Source: Anisakis pegreffii (lineage: Eukaryota > Nematoda > Chromadorea > Rhabditida > Anisakidae). From it: DNA of 64,000 nt. This document shows positions 51,801-63,284 of this stretch, in pieces. A program made the translations under genes and the position numbers. Below the pieces are notes generated by a model, which saw only the letters and a list, made by a program, of their open reading frames with translations, did not search any database and had not been told where the DNA came from. The DNA lies in assembly GCA_035041965.1 (NCBI GenBank), contig JAPYMA010000256.1:168167-232166 (forward strand), written 5' to 3'. Numbering within the stretch: position 1 is the first letter of the stretch; each line of letters opens with the position of its first letter.

Positions 51801-54756
51801 TCTGCCCAAAGAATCGACAGTATCTGATTGATACAATGTGCAATATGGTTGTTTGAACTCACCAGAATGAAAAGATACACTACAGTTCGAATGACCGACA
51901 AGATGATTTGATGTAATGAAATCATCTGATTTCCTTTCGGAAAAATAATTTGCGAGAAACAATTGTGATAAATGAATGTAACCTAAACGAAGGCAACTCA
52001 GGTACATTCTCAACGATCGGTTCTCTTCGAGGTATTCGCATGACAGCTGCAAACGATATTTGACACGTTGTTCGACGTTTCCACCTCGCCAGTATTTCGA
52101 AAACTGTCAGTGTCGGTATCTTCAATCACAACAAACTCAATCGTCATCTTATAACTCAAACTCAAACGCATCAGAGCAGACAGCATCAACTAAACTAAAT
52201 TTTGTTCAACAGTTTCCATTTTAGATGGAACAGCTGTTTAGATTTTTATGGTGACGAGTATGGTAACGATCAAGTGCCATCAATGATTCGAAAAGAGCTG
52301 ATGCTTAACGATGGTAGTAAACTATAATATTCAGATGAACCACCATTTTGGTGAGTCTTGGACGACGAGCCCAGTCTGCGATTTCATTCGCGAACATCTG
52401 TTCTGGCTGTACACTTTCTTTTGGTATCGAGAATGCGAACCACTGACAATTGGCCAATGTTTCCTGAAAATTATTTATTCATCTGCATAATATAATCTGA
52501 AAACACTTTTTATTACTGTCGATCTCACGAATATTTGATCGATTAGTTATGTTGATTGGACACATACTGTGATATGGATAATTAAAATCATCTGTGACTG
52601 ATCTAAGCGGAATTGCAAATGAAAGGAAATGAACAAGAAATGGAAACATTTCCGATGAATCAATATATTCACCTGTGAGCATCCACAAAAATCATTATTT
52701 CCAGGCCAACTTAAAGCTCTGATCCAATCTCGACATTGTTCCATATTCAAAACACGACGACCACACGCTAGACGTCGAGGGACTGCTTCCCATAACTTCA
52801 ATAATCCAATCGCTCAGTAAAGCAAATGGCTGTTTTTATCTATGGCAATTGAATGACTAACTAATCGAATTGTAAATTTTACTATCATAGTATCATTATT
52901 CACTTTGTTTATCATGTTCGATTGTTTTCATCACATTCTGAAAGCAAACTTGAAACAAGTAACTATTCTAATTCAACAAAAAATATATGAAACCTGAGGT
53001 GGATACTTGAGACGGATGAAGATGTGATTATCTGTCTCAGAAACGACAGACCCGCAATCAACGACAATCGAATGGAATGATGAATATGAAAATATTAATT
53101 TATATCCCGTAAACAATAAACCATCTTTTGATCTTTGCGCGTTTTCAACAGCAAAAAACAACGACATCTGCCGCCTGTCGTGCTCGAATGTGGCATACGA
53201 TAGTAACTTGTGACCACCTTCAAATAAACTGTCATTGATCCTTCACGGAATTTTAGTTCACTGAACATGCAATTGTGAAAGCATGAAGAAATGCTGAACT
53301 ATCGAAATTCATCCACAGAACAATTTTGAGAAAACAACTTAAAATCGCATTATAGATTTACAATATAATATGAACATTGTAACGAAATAAGATTGGCTAC
53401 AGTAAATACAAAATTGTACATTCAATGAAAATGAAGTGGAAGAAGTTTTTACGAAGAAACAAGTGAGAAAAAAACGGACTGAAGCGAATAAAATAAACGA
53501 AACCTGCAGCATTGCTAATTTTTGTTTCGGGGATCGCATCTTTGATTTTGTTACTTCGTGTATTGTATTTGGTCAGATATTCACCACGAATAAAGAACAA
53601 ACCAGGATTCGGCATATTACCCACTCCTATCCATGCGATATCCACATTCGAATGCTCGGCACTTGAATAATTTTGAATGAAATCATTTATGTGAAAGTGT
53701 TGTTCTTAGGAAATTGGCCAGAAATGCTAACAAATTTATCTTCATTGATAGCACTGAAAATATTTATCGAGACTCCTCATTAATAACGAAATAAGATCTC
53801 AGATAACTGTGACGTTCATGAAAATCTGATGAGACTGAGTAATGCTTCTCATCAACACATTCCTCACTATAAAAATGGTAACTGAACTGCTTATATCATC
53901 ATATTATCATGAGTGGATTCATATTAAAGAGGTACTTGAAGAAATCGTTCCTACAACGACGATACTCTTTTCAGAGTTGCAATTGCCAGTCTTCTTTCAT
54001 TATTTGTATGCATAAATTTCCCTAATAAAAAATTCACGAATTTTGTTACTTATTCGACAAAATAACTACCATATTCTCGGAAACAGTTTATCGATGTTTC
54101 GTACGTCCATGGAAGGTTGCATTGAAAGTGCATAGCTGTAAATGGTGATAGATGAATATCAACTGATAAAGCAAACTTCTTGATGTGAAGTCACTTCACT
54201 ACACAACAGTATCAAGGATTACAAGCAAATTGAATTACTGCATAAGAACAATGAATATCCAACTATATCCATCAAATTTTCTCAACTTCTTAACAAACGA
54301 ATACATCACATATAATCAAATACTACTCTTCAGCTTAAGAGAAATTTAATCGTTACAGCCGTACAATTTTCACTCAATGACTGCCCACTAGCATAATGTA
54401 AGCTAAATGGCAAATTTGTGATGCTACACTGGTGGCAAATGAACATGTTATTAATATGGCTTCTTTTTCCTTGAAATGTACTGAACGAAAGAGAATTAAC
54501 CCAGTATTGTTGATGAATTGTTCAATGAAATTGATAACAATTTCTTGTTGTTGTGATATTATTTCATTGCACCTTACTTCAACGAATGCATAGATTTCTG
54601 AACACCGCTCTTCGTACGACGCTTGAAGAGATGGTACCGGACGATCCATTCGAAGTATTTTACACTCACACTGATAAATGATTGCATTATCTTTTTCAAC
54701 AACAACTGTATCGTTAAAGCGATACCCTAATAATGTCCACCGACATGAAAAATTTG
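42829..54756 (-). CDS. RRF-1/EGO-1 family: Cellular RNA-dependent RNA polymerase, EGO-1/RRF-1 type (siRNA amplification)
   Basis: A gene of more than 20 exons. Nematode enzymes of this class copy target mRNA into secondary small RNAs in the germline or soma. Anchors in order: exon 54756-54501; exon 53661-53504 (WIGVGNMPNPGLFF); a block ending IRLKYPPQ near 53000; CGRRVLNMEQC near 52750; LLPPEVMMTNRVIRHFGEEY near 50530; SRMGQCFTQAQ at about 49770; FSDGVGRIS at 49335-49309; VRFKGFKGVLCCDPSL near 48770; YGVIDDTGVLQYGQVFIQYS near 47700; KNPCLVGGDVR and GPRPHTDEMAG ending 47386; the catalytic SDLDGDEY (core 46902-46882); and the C-terminal SFPWIVWDLLLIVKR near 45090. The metal-binding Asp triad DLDGD is intact, so it looks active. 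The intron before SDLDGD appears to use a GC donor. The last exon is uncertain: 42837-42829 (WK and stop) or a longer one from about 42895. The junction between 53504 and about 53225 is unresolved. The upstream CUE exons may belong to it. Confidence 0.93.
46882..46902 (-). other. Catalytic motif DLDGDEY of the RNA-dependent RNA polymerase
   Basis: Seven codons reading DLDGDEY on the minus strand, the double-psi beta-barrel active-site signature of cellular RdRPs. They are preceded by Gly-Ser and followed by IVIFDKDLF. The exon starts at 46907 after TTTAG. Confidence 0.97.
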
Positions 54757-54945
54757 CTAAGAAAAATCAGTCAGATTGACGCACACTAGACTAGTTATAA
54801 TGACTCACAAATCAGAGAATCTATATTATACATATAAATATCACCTAATATCATTCGTAATCATTTAAAATACTGTCGGTGTAATCTGGGCAATTGATGA
54901 AGAGATACGTGGAATTCAGATGAGCGCGGAAAATCACAAATTCAA

Positions 54946-55030
54946 TAAAGATTGCATTTTTGGATAGAGCGATTCCTTAAGTTCATGGGGAATCATGGTG
55001 AACAGCCACTGCCCACTTGAGTGCACTTAT
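54946..55030 (-). CDS. Coding-like exon between the CUE exons and the polymerase exons
   Basis: A frame reading GQWLFTMIPHELKESLYPKM then QSLLN lies between a CTCAAG acceptor (about 55031) and a TT|GTGATT donor. Its start phase fits the exon ending at 55685 (GG|T). Its end phase does not fit the exon starting at 54756, so an intervening small exon or a different border is needed. Supports one continuous gene but does not prove it. Confidence 0.4.
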
Positions 55031-55684
55031 TGTTAGCACTTCGATTTTTGAAGAATTTTTCTAGACGATTGAATATTCATAAAAGAAAGCAACTTATTCT
55101 CATTTTTAACACACACTGTTTTAGCAGTAAATCTTGTCTCGAATTAAGCCTATTTTGCTCAGTCTTAAATGTTTAGCAAAGTTGAAAACCGTACCATACT
55201 TAGGACATGATTGATATTATAAATAATTTGTTCATTAGGTAATCCTTCAACAGGCACACAGATCTTTAACGTAAGATGAACGATATTTGAGCTAAAAAAA
55301 TGACATAATTAATTTGACACCCAAATAAGCGTTTGTTTATAAGTTGAAGTGAAAGTGAATGATTGCATTTACCACAACGAAAATTCAGAAATCAAATTGC
55401 TTCACACTGCTTTTTGAATGCAGTGTTTAAGTGCAGTACCGACGTATCTCTGAGCCGCAGCATAAGGTCAGTGCTGAAAACGTGTTCAATCTCTTCGATC
55501 ACTTCGACAGCCACTCAAAAAAGCACTCATACTAAATCGCTCGTTCAATTCAGTATTCACAATAGCAGTTATTTACGACCGTAATGCTTTCGTTGATTCA
55601 TGTTGCTGCTGATATTCATTGTAAAATATTGAAACAAACTTTCAAAACGACAATGATGTGGAATAAGTCAGTTGGATTGTTTAC

Positions 55685-56296
55685 CCGTTTTCTGATGTAT
55701 GCAAAGCAAGATCGAGTTGTTGGTCATCGAGCGTGGATGAGGAAGGAACGTTGTCAGGACAGGGTGTAGAAGAGAGATCAGAGGACGGATTAGGCGTTGA
55801 GTTCTGAGGTGGAGATGATATGTCAACTAGATCGGATACAATCGGGATGTGTGAAGAGTAACGTGGGGTTACATCATGGTTAGGCGCTAATGCGAATACG
55901 TCAGCAATAAGTTGATTATCGGATGTTGGCTCATTTGAAGGGGCACTTGTCGATGGAGGTGCATCCTCAAAGGCCGTCTCTAATGCCACATCGATATCAC
56001 CGTCTGCTTCGGCCAATAAATCTCGACATTGTTGCTCAGAGAAGTATGGTAATAACTCCTTAATTTTACAGAAGATAATATTTTCGTTTAATCTGTTGAC
56101 ATTTTGAAGTTAATTTGAGCAGCAATTTGAAATCAATTTGAGCACTATCATACAATTTACATTCTGCTTTACGAGTATTACTTTTTGATTTTTGGTGAAT
56201 ATTTGAAATCACTTGAAAAAATTTTCGCAAAAAAAGATAGAACAGAGACGGAAAAATTACTCTTAATTGCGATACATTCCATTCAGTTGAATTCAT
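55685..56296 (-). CDS. CUE-domain N-terminus, possibly of the polymerase gene
   Basis: Exon 1 (56296-56261) encodes MNSTEWNVSQLR and joins in phase 0 to exon 2 (56058-55685) after a GTAATT donor and an ATTAAG acceptor. The result is VSQLRELLPYFSEQQCRDLL and AEADGDIDVALETAFE: a CUE/UBA-like three-helix ubiquitin-binding domain at residues 8-45 with the expected leading hydrophobic-Pro pattern (LLPYFSE). About 90 residues of disordered Pro/Ser/Thr/Asp-rich sequence follow. The exon ends in phase 2 (GG|GTAAAC) and can continue into the exon at 55030. Either this is the N-terminus of the RNA-dependent RNA polymerase directly downstream, or a separate short ubiquitin-binding protein whose last exon I cannot see. 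The domain call is firmer than the gene assignment. Confidence 0.7.
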
Positions 56297-56588
56297 CGCG
56301 AACGATACATGTCAAGCAATAATAAGTTGCGTCTCTGCTGTCACCATTAACTATCTGAACGATTTCAAATAAAAGTTGCACTGAACGAAATTGAGTATTC
56401 TTACTGTTTGAATATCTCAAATTTCATTTCAATAAATCAATAATTTTTAACAATCTCAAGTGTATCTCCACATCAACATGAAATTATCATCGAACAAACT
56501 TATTAAAAACTTTTTAGCAAGCGATCGACAGTTGTTACGGCTCAAAGCAACTATCTAGTTAACATGTGAGAACATTCATTGACATCAG
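56297..56588. promoter_or_regulatory. Divergent intergenic region
   Basis: About 290 bases between the CUE start codon (56296, -) and the first visible exon of the plus-strand gene at 56589, so probably a shared promoter region. A short frame from ATG at 56479 (MKLSSNKLIKNFLASDRQLL) ends near a GTTAAC donor, but its phase does not suit the next exon. Confidence 0.35.
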
Positions 56589-57977
56589 TTTATTATCTTC
56601 AAAAGGACAATCTGTTATGAGCAGGAGAACATTTCAGATGACGTTTATGATGAATGCGAAGGGACAATGATGCAAATGATTTTCACACACGTGGTTTTAA
56701 ATTCGTCATATTTTGTATCAGCGCAATTATCATCCAAAATACGAATAACACTCAACAGCAAAGGTAACGTCACAGCACTGCAATGTTGCCGTGCTGCAGA
56801 TCAGTTGTTCGGAGATGGCCATAATGATAGATTAATCCTATTACAATACTTTAAGTCGCCTGCAGATAAACACATCACCGACTCGGCGATGAGGTATTTT
56901 TTGCTGGGCACATATATAGTCTTCTGATAGCTGAGGTCACTTTTGGTCGGCAATTCAAAAACGTTTTAACATCGTCGCTGAAAGCTGCACAGACCGGTGC
57001 TATGAACATGGTATTTCTCAAAAATGACGATCTACAGTAGGGCAACGTTGCTTTGCTACAAATCAGTTGATTCAAAATTGTTACAGTAATGTTTCCTAAC
57101 TGCAGTGCATTATTCTGAAGCATTTATGGACTGATAAAACGGAAGCATAACTCCTGAACGAAGCATTACACAGTGAGAAGAAAGAACTCGAAAAAAACAC
57201 GGAATTGAAATAAATTTGCAAAATTATTGACGATGCAGTGGAATGGTTTCGAAAAACTTCCAATTAAAGCAGAAATTGAATTTGCAAAGAAAAAGAAATA
57301 CGCACAAGTGCGCATAATGTAAAACCAACGAAACATCTTTTGTATATGATGAAGCTTTTCGATACAAATGCTTCCTGTTCTCTGTATCTCAATCATATGG
57401 TATGAATATGAATGAATCACATGCATGCAACATCATATAAAGATGTACTATCAAATATTATACAATAAAATGTAGCTTGTTATAAATATTGTTTATGTTG
57501 TTTGTTGCATTCATACGTTGCATACCATATTGAATAATTCCGAACGAAGACAAAAGCGTAGCATGCAGCCAATTTTCTGCATCAGCAGTCATCGCAAATC
57601 ACAAACAAACACTGATCTCATAAACAAATTCAGTCCACAAATGGCCTATATTATTCAAGAAATGTGCATTATTTAATTCGTTTTTCATATGATTATTTGA
57701 TACAAATGCAAAAAATGTGATCACGCTCAGTCATTTGATAATTTTGAATTGAAATTGAATAAAACGAACCGGAAATGTGATAAATTCAAATCCGGACCTC
57801 CCTAAACAACGACATTCACAGACCTTATAGGCGAGAAAGTTTTTCAAGGTTTGCAAAAACTTGAACTGTTCAATTCAACGCATATTCCGCCTGTGATCCG
57901 GGTTGAGGAGGGAGGGCGGACTCGGATGAAAATGCTTAAGGAATTTTCAACCAGTTCAGGAGACAGACAAGTTTGAG
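56589..57977 (+). CDS. Unassigned gene, two visible exons, 5' end missing
   Basis: Exon 56589-56763 after CATCAG reads 58 codons (KRTICYEQENISDDVYDECE, GTMMQMIFTHVVLNSSYFVS, then SKIRITLNSK) to a GTAACG donor in phase 1. Exon 57830-57977 after CTTATAG continues in the same phase (EKVFQGLQKLELFNSTHIPP, VIRVEEGGRTRMKMLKEF) to a stop after GDRQV. Codon composition is good in both. An alternative donor at the last codons (GACAGACAA|GTTTGA) could add an exon starting at 58042. There is no start codon in the first exon, so a 5' exon is missing. Soluble; family not recognised. Confidence 0.5.
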
Positions 57978-58067
57978 AGGGGCTAACGCAACTGCTATTG
58001 ATAGTTACGCAAGAATGAACAATTTTAAAAATGATCAATAGGAGGCTAGAATAATGCTGATCGATGG

Positions 58068-58289
58068 ATGGACAACAAGTTGATGGATGAAAAATGTGGT
58101 GATGACAAATTGATGCATGAAAATAAATATAAAATAGAACTCAAAACTCAAAGTTCCACTCCAAAGCCAAATAAACTACCGGTTAATGCTGGCAGCGATA
58201 AAGTCGTTGGGCGATTGTACTTTTCGAAATTTCGAACACTTACACCGCAGTATGTACGATCCAATGCACCAAATGATCAACTATCCTGA
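58068..58289 (+). CDS. Unassigned short open frame, coding-like
   Basis: 73 codons from ATG at 58068: a KLMDEK/KLMHEN near-duplicate at the start, then a Lys/Pro-rich stretch and NAGSDKVVGRLYFSKFRTLT. An acceptor-like ACCGCAG at 58242-58248 would switch to a second frame (MYDPMHQMINYPEA and stop). It may be the last exon of the gene at 56.6-58.0 kb or a separate small gene. Confidence 0.3.
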   Translation: MDNKLMDEKCGDDKLMHENKYKIELKTQSSTPKPNKLPVNAGSDKVVGRLYFSKFRTLTPQYVRSNAPNDQLS

Positions 58290-59298
58290 AGCGTAGACTT
58301 CATTTAGTGGATAGGAATGTTTGAACATTATCAAAAGGAATTCGAGAAGAAAGCAATACGTGAATTGACGAAAATAAGTTTGTACGCAGTTACTGTTGAC
58401 CTATTTAATTCACAATCTTCGGAAAATGTAATCTCGATCCAAGAATAGAGTTTTCAACCATATTATATAAGAAGTACGAAATTGAGCAACCCTTAAAATG
58501 ATAAAGGTGAATATCCTTACCGTTTTAGCTTCACCGGTTCTAATTAATACTTTTTCTAGACTTGGACTTACTCCTGAATTTAAACTTAGATTTACAGGGG
58601 CTAGAGTGCATTCTTTTGAGACTGTTCACCGAAAAACTTCACATGTTGCCAGGAGTTTTATTTTCCTGGGGAATCGGATCGTCTAGAAAATGTGCGAATT
58701 CTCTATGAAACCATATGATGGCTATATGGATCAAACTGACGGTTAGAGAAATTCAATAATCGCATTCAAACTTCAAGTTTCTCTGAATAAAATGATATAT
58801 CAACATTGAAATAGCGATTGACCTTTGTTCATAACAAATATGAGTTGGGATGGTTTGAGGGATATATGACGCGGATGTTCTGCTAGAGTACTCGCATAAG
58901 GAAATGTGTTTGTCAGGTAATCAACACAGATTAGCACTCATTATTCATCCCTTACAATCTACTTTACTTCACCTCGATAAATGTCACTGATAAATCAGCG
59001 TCGAGTAACGCGAAGGCAGAATGGATCTCACAGAAAACGAGAGAGGTGAAGGCAGCTTTAAGTAAACTTCATAAATCTCCAATAAATCGATGCGAACGAT
59101 AACATAAGTTTACATGCACTGTGCTCTGCGTAACGCCTAATGTTGCTTATTTCGAAACGATACGATATGATCACACTGCATCTGTTTACGTTTCATCACA
59201 TCAACCTATACTGTTCACCAAGATGAGTAGATCATTAATCTGACCCAGTGTGAGCAGTCGCATTACTATCGTTATTATCCTCCCGTCAAGGTTTTGAG
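58290..59298. other. AT-rich intergenic region
   Basis: The frame 58498-58686 has no splice or homology support. Nothing else seen. Confidence 0.45.
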
Positions 59299-60446
59299 TA
59301 GTGCTCGTTGGGGAGCAGTTTTTCGGACGGAGGAGAAAACTGGACAGGGGGGTCCCCGTCAAAAAATGGGGAAGCAGATTGCCCTGGGAGACCCCGCCAG
59401 GGAATGACCCTTTACCGTGTTTCCCGACGAGGAGAACGGGGAGCATTTCAGCTCAATTTTTTAAACAAAATTTCAATTTTTTTAAGATTTTTCTCTTTTT
59501 AAAGTAGTTTTTTTTGTTTGAAAATTCCGTTTCAGCTTCTTAAACAGAATTTTCTCTCCCGATGCGCACTTTTAGAAGTGCAGTGAAATCGTTTTTCAAT
59601 GATAATACGTTCACGACTACAACTTTAAATAACATGTTGCTACCATCCACAAAACCTCACAATGCTACTTGTTCTAATTCACATTTATTAAAAAAACCAA
59701 ACGCGAATCAATATCAATCAAATAAAAACAAGAATAAATGAAACGCATCATTATCATCATTGCTATTATTATCGTATCATTATATCAATCAAATAAAAAC
59801 AAGAACAAATCAATATCAGTAAAATAAAAACAACAACGTTGGTTTTACTTTACTTACATCTTTATCTTATCAGTTTTATCCTATCTAATCTCCAATATCG
59901 TATCAATTTTACAGTAACTCACGCCCCCAATAATCCAACACCTCAACATGAAATTTTTGCTAGCACTGTTTTTTCTTGATTGCAATCAATCAAGTTCGTT
60001 TGTTCGTCAACTCTCAACTCGACCAAACTCAAGTGTGTCCCCGTCTCGTCCTGATCCAAGGACATCAACTAATCCCCAACATCAACAATACCCTACGTCA
60101 GCACTACTACAACGAAGTCAACCCCAAAAATTCTACTCACCACAGTAAAATAAAAACAAGAACGAATCATTATCAATAAAATAAAAACAAGCGTGAATCA
60201 TTATTAGCGGCAATTCGCCATTTTGAGTTGATTGTCCGCGAAGGTGCGACGCGCTCGCCGTCGAGAAGAAAGTTGGGCGAGGGGTCCCCAAAAAGTCGGG
60301 GAGCGGATCGCCCGGGAAGGTTCCCGTGGGGACAAAACTGGACGGAGGGAGGGTCCCTGTCGAAAAAATCGGAAAGCAATTTGCGCGGGGGGACGGGAGC
60401 GGTCCCAGCGTTCCCCGTCGAGGGCTCCGTTTCCAGACGAACACTA
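59299..60446. mobile_element. hAT-like non-autonomous element, about 1.15 kb
   Basis: The left end TAGTGCTCGTTGGGGAG and the reverse complement of the right end, TAGTGTTCGTCTGGAAA, form imperfect terminal inverted repeats of the hAT pattern (TAGTG). The 8 bp outside are GTTTTGAG (59291-59298) and GTTTTGAA (60447-60454), a target-site duplication with one mismatch. The two end regions (59320-59440 and 60228-60446) are G-rich and share AAAACTGGACRGRGGG. The middle 0.75 kb is AT-rich, with repeated AATAAAAACAAGAAYGAAT units and no transposase. Confidence 0.75.
59690..60200 (+). repeat. Short direct repeats inside the hAT-like element
   Basis: The unit ATCAATCAAATAAAAACAAG (and close variants with GTAAAATAAAAACAA) occurs about five times, at 59714, 59787, 59815, 60145 and 60175. 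It alternates with CATTATCATCATT-type strings. Confidence 0.65.
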
Positions 60447-61013
60447 GTTTTGAACATCCGAAAGAATGGCAAATTACGTTCATGCGCATGTCCAGATCTA
60501 ACGCTATAGCTGAACCTTTTTATTCATGTAACTGCACGATAGCTTCAAAAACATTCATTTTATGCAGTACCTTTCTGGTCATGATGTCAGTATTTAGATC
60601 ATTGCGCAGAGGAGTGATAAGTGGGCTGGTTATGACCAAGGCTTGGTGCTCGTCATGGAAGTGTTTCTTTTATGACTGTGAAGCCGAAAACGCCTTTCAA
60701 ATTATTCGAGTTTTTATGCAGAGTCAGGAAAGAATAAAACTTTGAACGTGTGCACCATTTGCCGGGTGGCAATAAAACATAAAAAACAAAAATATTTTCC
60801 TCGCAAGTCAGTAGGCACATCCTATAAACGATAACCAAGTGCACCTAATTCTCTCACCTGATCTACCACATTTTTGGCAAAAACCGTTTGCGTAGGTGAT
60901 AAATATTGGAAAGATAAAGCCGGCATCGCGTACTCTTGTATATTTTGGTGAATGGCGCCGAAGCACTTGAGAAAAAAATCTCGAATCATAGCCATAAGCT
61001 AATAAATTAACTG

Positions 61014-61230
61014 ATGGTCGCTTATCAGTATGAAATACGAACGCCAAACGAAAAATATATTGTCATTTCGAATGAGAATAATCCAATTCCGAAATATTAC
61101 TTTGCTGATAACACCAAAGTCGATCGAGTGACCTTGCAATGGTCCAATTGTACATTTTACAAACTTTTTGAATCATCGAACAGAGCTGACGTCTTATGGC
61201 AGATTCATTCCTTTGCATCTTATGCTTACG
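61014..61230 (+). CDS. Coding-like exon, unassigned
   Basis: From ATG 61014, or from the CTTATCAG acceptor at 61028, to a TACG|GTAACA donor at about 61232. It reads YEIRTPNEKYIVISNENNPI and PKYYFADNTKVDRVTLQWSN, then TFYKLFESSNRADVLWQ. RNY codons are frequent. The opposite strand also has an open, phase-compatible pair of frames at 61250-60860 (including AIHQNIQEYAMPALSFQYLS), so strand is not certain. No partner exon or family recognised. Confidence 0.35.
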
Positions 61231-61982
61231 GTAACAGTCACGCTCATTTGTTCATTCTTTCTTGTTGCCATAAAATCTTAACGCATTCTCATAAACCTCT
61301 CTACAAATGTCTAAAGTTTCTAGCTTCGATATTTACAAAAAAAAAAACGAATAGTTCCACCGCTAACATTAGAGCTTGGTCACTGAGAACTCGACTGCAG
61401 CACTCGTCTCTGCTCCAGTCAAGTTTATCGGAGCAAGACCTGACTTTGAAGACGAGCTAAGCCGAGAACCTCGATCCCGTGTCACTCGTTTCACAAAAGT
61501 ACTGTGCAGCTTTTGGGAACTGATCCATGCTCACTATCGGCTCGTTTCAATGGTGTTGACCGCATGCCAATCGCCAGTAGTGACTGCACGCACTTCCCTA
61601 GTAAAAGCCTCATACGCCAAATTTCACTTACATGTGCTCGTGCACCCGGACGAGCTTCAGAGGTCTGTCATTATTGCTTCGCAACAAGTCCTGACTTTGC
61701 CACGAAACATCCTAACGTCGTTTAGGCAATCCATAGTGTTCCGCATCCTCTAGTCTCACTTTAGCAGTGCACAAAGCGAGTATCAACACAACCAAGTAAC
61801 AACTTACTTTCAGAACCAGAAACAAAACCTCACATCAGCTGGAAACAAAACCGAATGATTCAAAGTGATTCTTCATGTGTATTTCAATCGTATATTGAAA
61901 GCTTTTGAATATTCGCCAACGCTTACGTATGCATATTATTCGACGTAATTTGCATATAGCTGTTGACCGATGTTGTTTGGTT

Positions 61983-62113
61983 GAATTTATTTATTCATTT
62001 AATCAGCAAATCCATCTCATTGCGAGTTTACGTGTCTCTGTTATCACAAATATTTACAAATGTCACACTCCTCCTTCCTCGACACCCTTATTTCCACGTA
62101 ACTAACTGTAACG
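61983..62113 (+). repeat. Interspersed repeat R1, left half of a split copy
   Basis: TTTATTTATTCATTTAATCA, CAAATCCATCTCATTGCGAG and GTGTCTCTGTTATCACAAAT match the first 130 bp of R1. The match stops within CGTAACTAACTGTAACGAC. Confidence 0.75.
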
Positions 62114-63284
62114 ACTAAAGATTTTTGTGTGGTTATGGATGTGTACTGTGTTTTAACTAGTTAGTCGTTAAAATAACAAATTTTTAAGATGGGATAAATA
62201 AAACAATGATTAACAAATAATTGAATAACAAACGAATGATTAAGATAAATTCCAATATTCAAATACAATAAAAATTAACGAAATGGTTGCAACGACAATA
62301 CAGAAACAATAATGTTAAACTGAATGGCAAAAGAGAAATTTGACAATAAAGTTCACCAACAGATTGATGAGATTGTTAAGTTGTTTGCGTTGTTGATTGA
62401 CGTTATTGGTAGTGGATCGATCGTAGCAGCGGCCCTTGAAGAGTTATTGAAGGCTTCGGTTGACTTGAAGATTATTTGTCCGTTGAGATGTCGGTATGTT
62501 GGGCGTGAATAAGGATTTGATTGGGGAGTAGCGGGTTTGGATTGGAACGTTGAATTGGGAGTTGGTAATGGAAATTTATAGTGGGAATTGAAAGTGGAAT
62601 TGAGAATAGAATTGAGAGTGCACTCTTTGGCTGTTGTAACCTTGCTTAACAGTTTTGGGATCGGATGAGGATTTGATAGAGCGTTGTTTGATTGAGGTTC
62701 AGAATTATACGCAGGTGATCAGATCTGCGGCGACCGCGACTGATTTGAAATGTTTGAATTGATTCACAAAGCAGTGACACAATCAATTGCAACGACGGTT
62801 TGAGATCTGGTGATTAAAGTTGAATTTGACTTGACTCGTTCTGAGACTTGACAGCTTGATAATTCGAATTGTTCGAATTGAATTGAATTGTCGTTTGCGA
62901 CTTGCTTTCCCAGATCTCAAACTTGGGTAATTAAAGCATTGAAGTTATAACGACGATAACGACAATGGCGCGGAATGTCACACAATTGTAACGTACATTC
63001 GAATGGTTATAAACAAAGTGGTAAATCAAAGACAACAACTTGTGAAGTAAATGAATAAATATTTGTAAGCACAAAATGATTAGTAAAGCAATGGATGGTA
63101 CAACTGACTGCAGTGAATACAAGTGAATTTGAATATAGATTTAACAAATATTGTTGGAGGATTGTGAAGGGTAGATTTGAGATAAGATAACGACATTAGG
63201 TGTTTGGTTATGTGAATATAGGTGTGTGTTATAGTGACGTGATTTTGTTTGGAATTTTTTGCGACCGATGTGTTCAGTCGCAAC
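62114..63284. other. About 1.17 kb lying between the two halves of repeat R1
   Basis: Contains a hairpin near its left edge (TAACGACTAA / TTAGTCGTTA, 62109-62170), the coding-like exon at 62324 and GAATTGAGA-type quasi-repeats at 62560-62620 and 62860-62890. No terminal inverted repeat pairing the two edges was seen. Confidence 0.45.
62324..62497 (+). CDS. Coding-like exon, unassigned
   Basis: ATG at 62324 opens a frame with strong RNY bias (20 of about 50 codons): a Lys/Asp-rich start, then NKVHQQIDEIVKLFALLID and AAALEELLKASVDLKIICP, both amphipathic helices. A GTATGT donor follows TGTCG at about 62492 in phase 2. The helical pattern faintly recalls Mediator subunit 22 (D.IK..F.EII ... LLKLVSDLK) with its middle missing. 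This is a weak resemblance only. No second exon was established. Confidence 0.35.

Noticed and set aside
60133..60745. Several overlapping frames of 90-140 codons
   Set aside because: They arise from the G-rich right end of the 59299-60446 element and its flank; none has supported splice sites.
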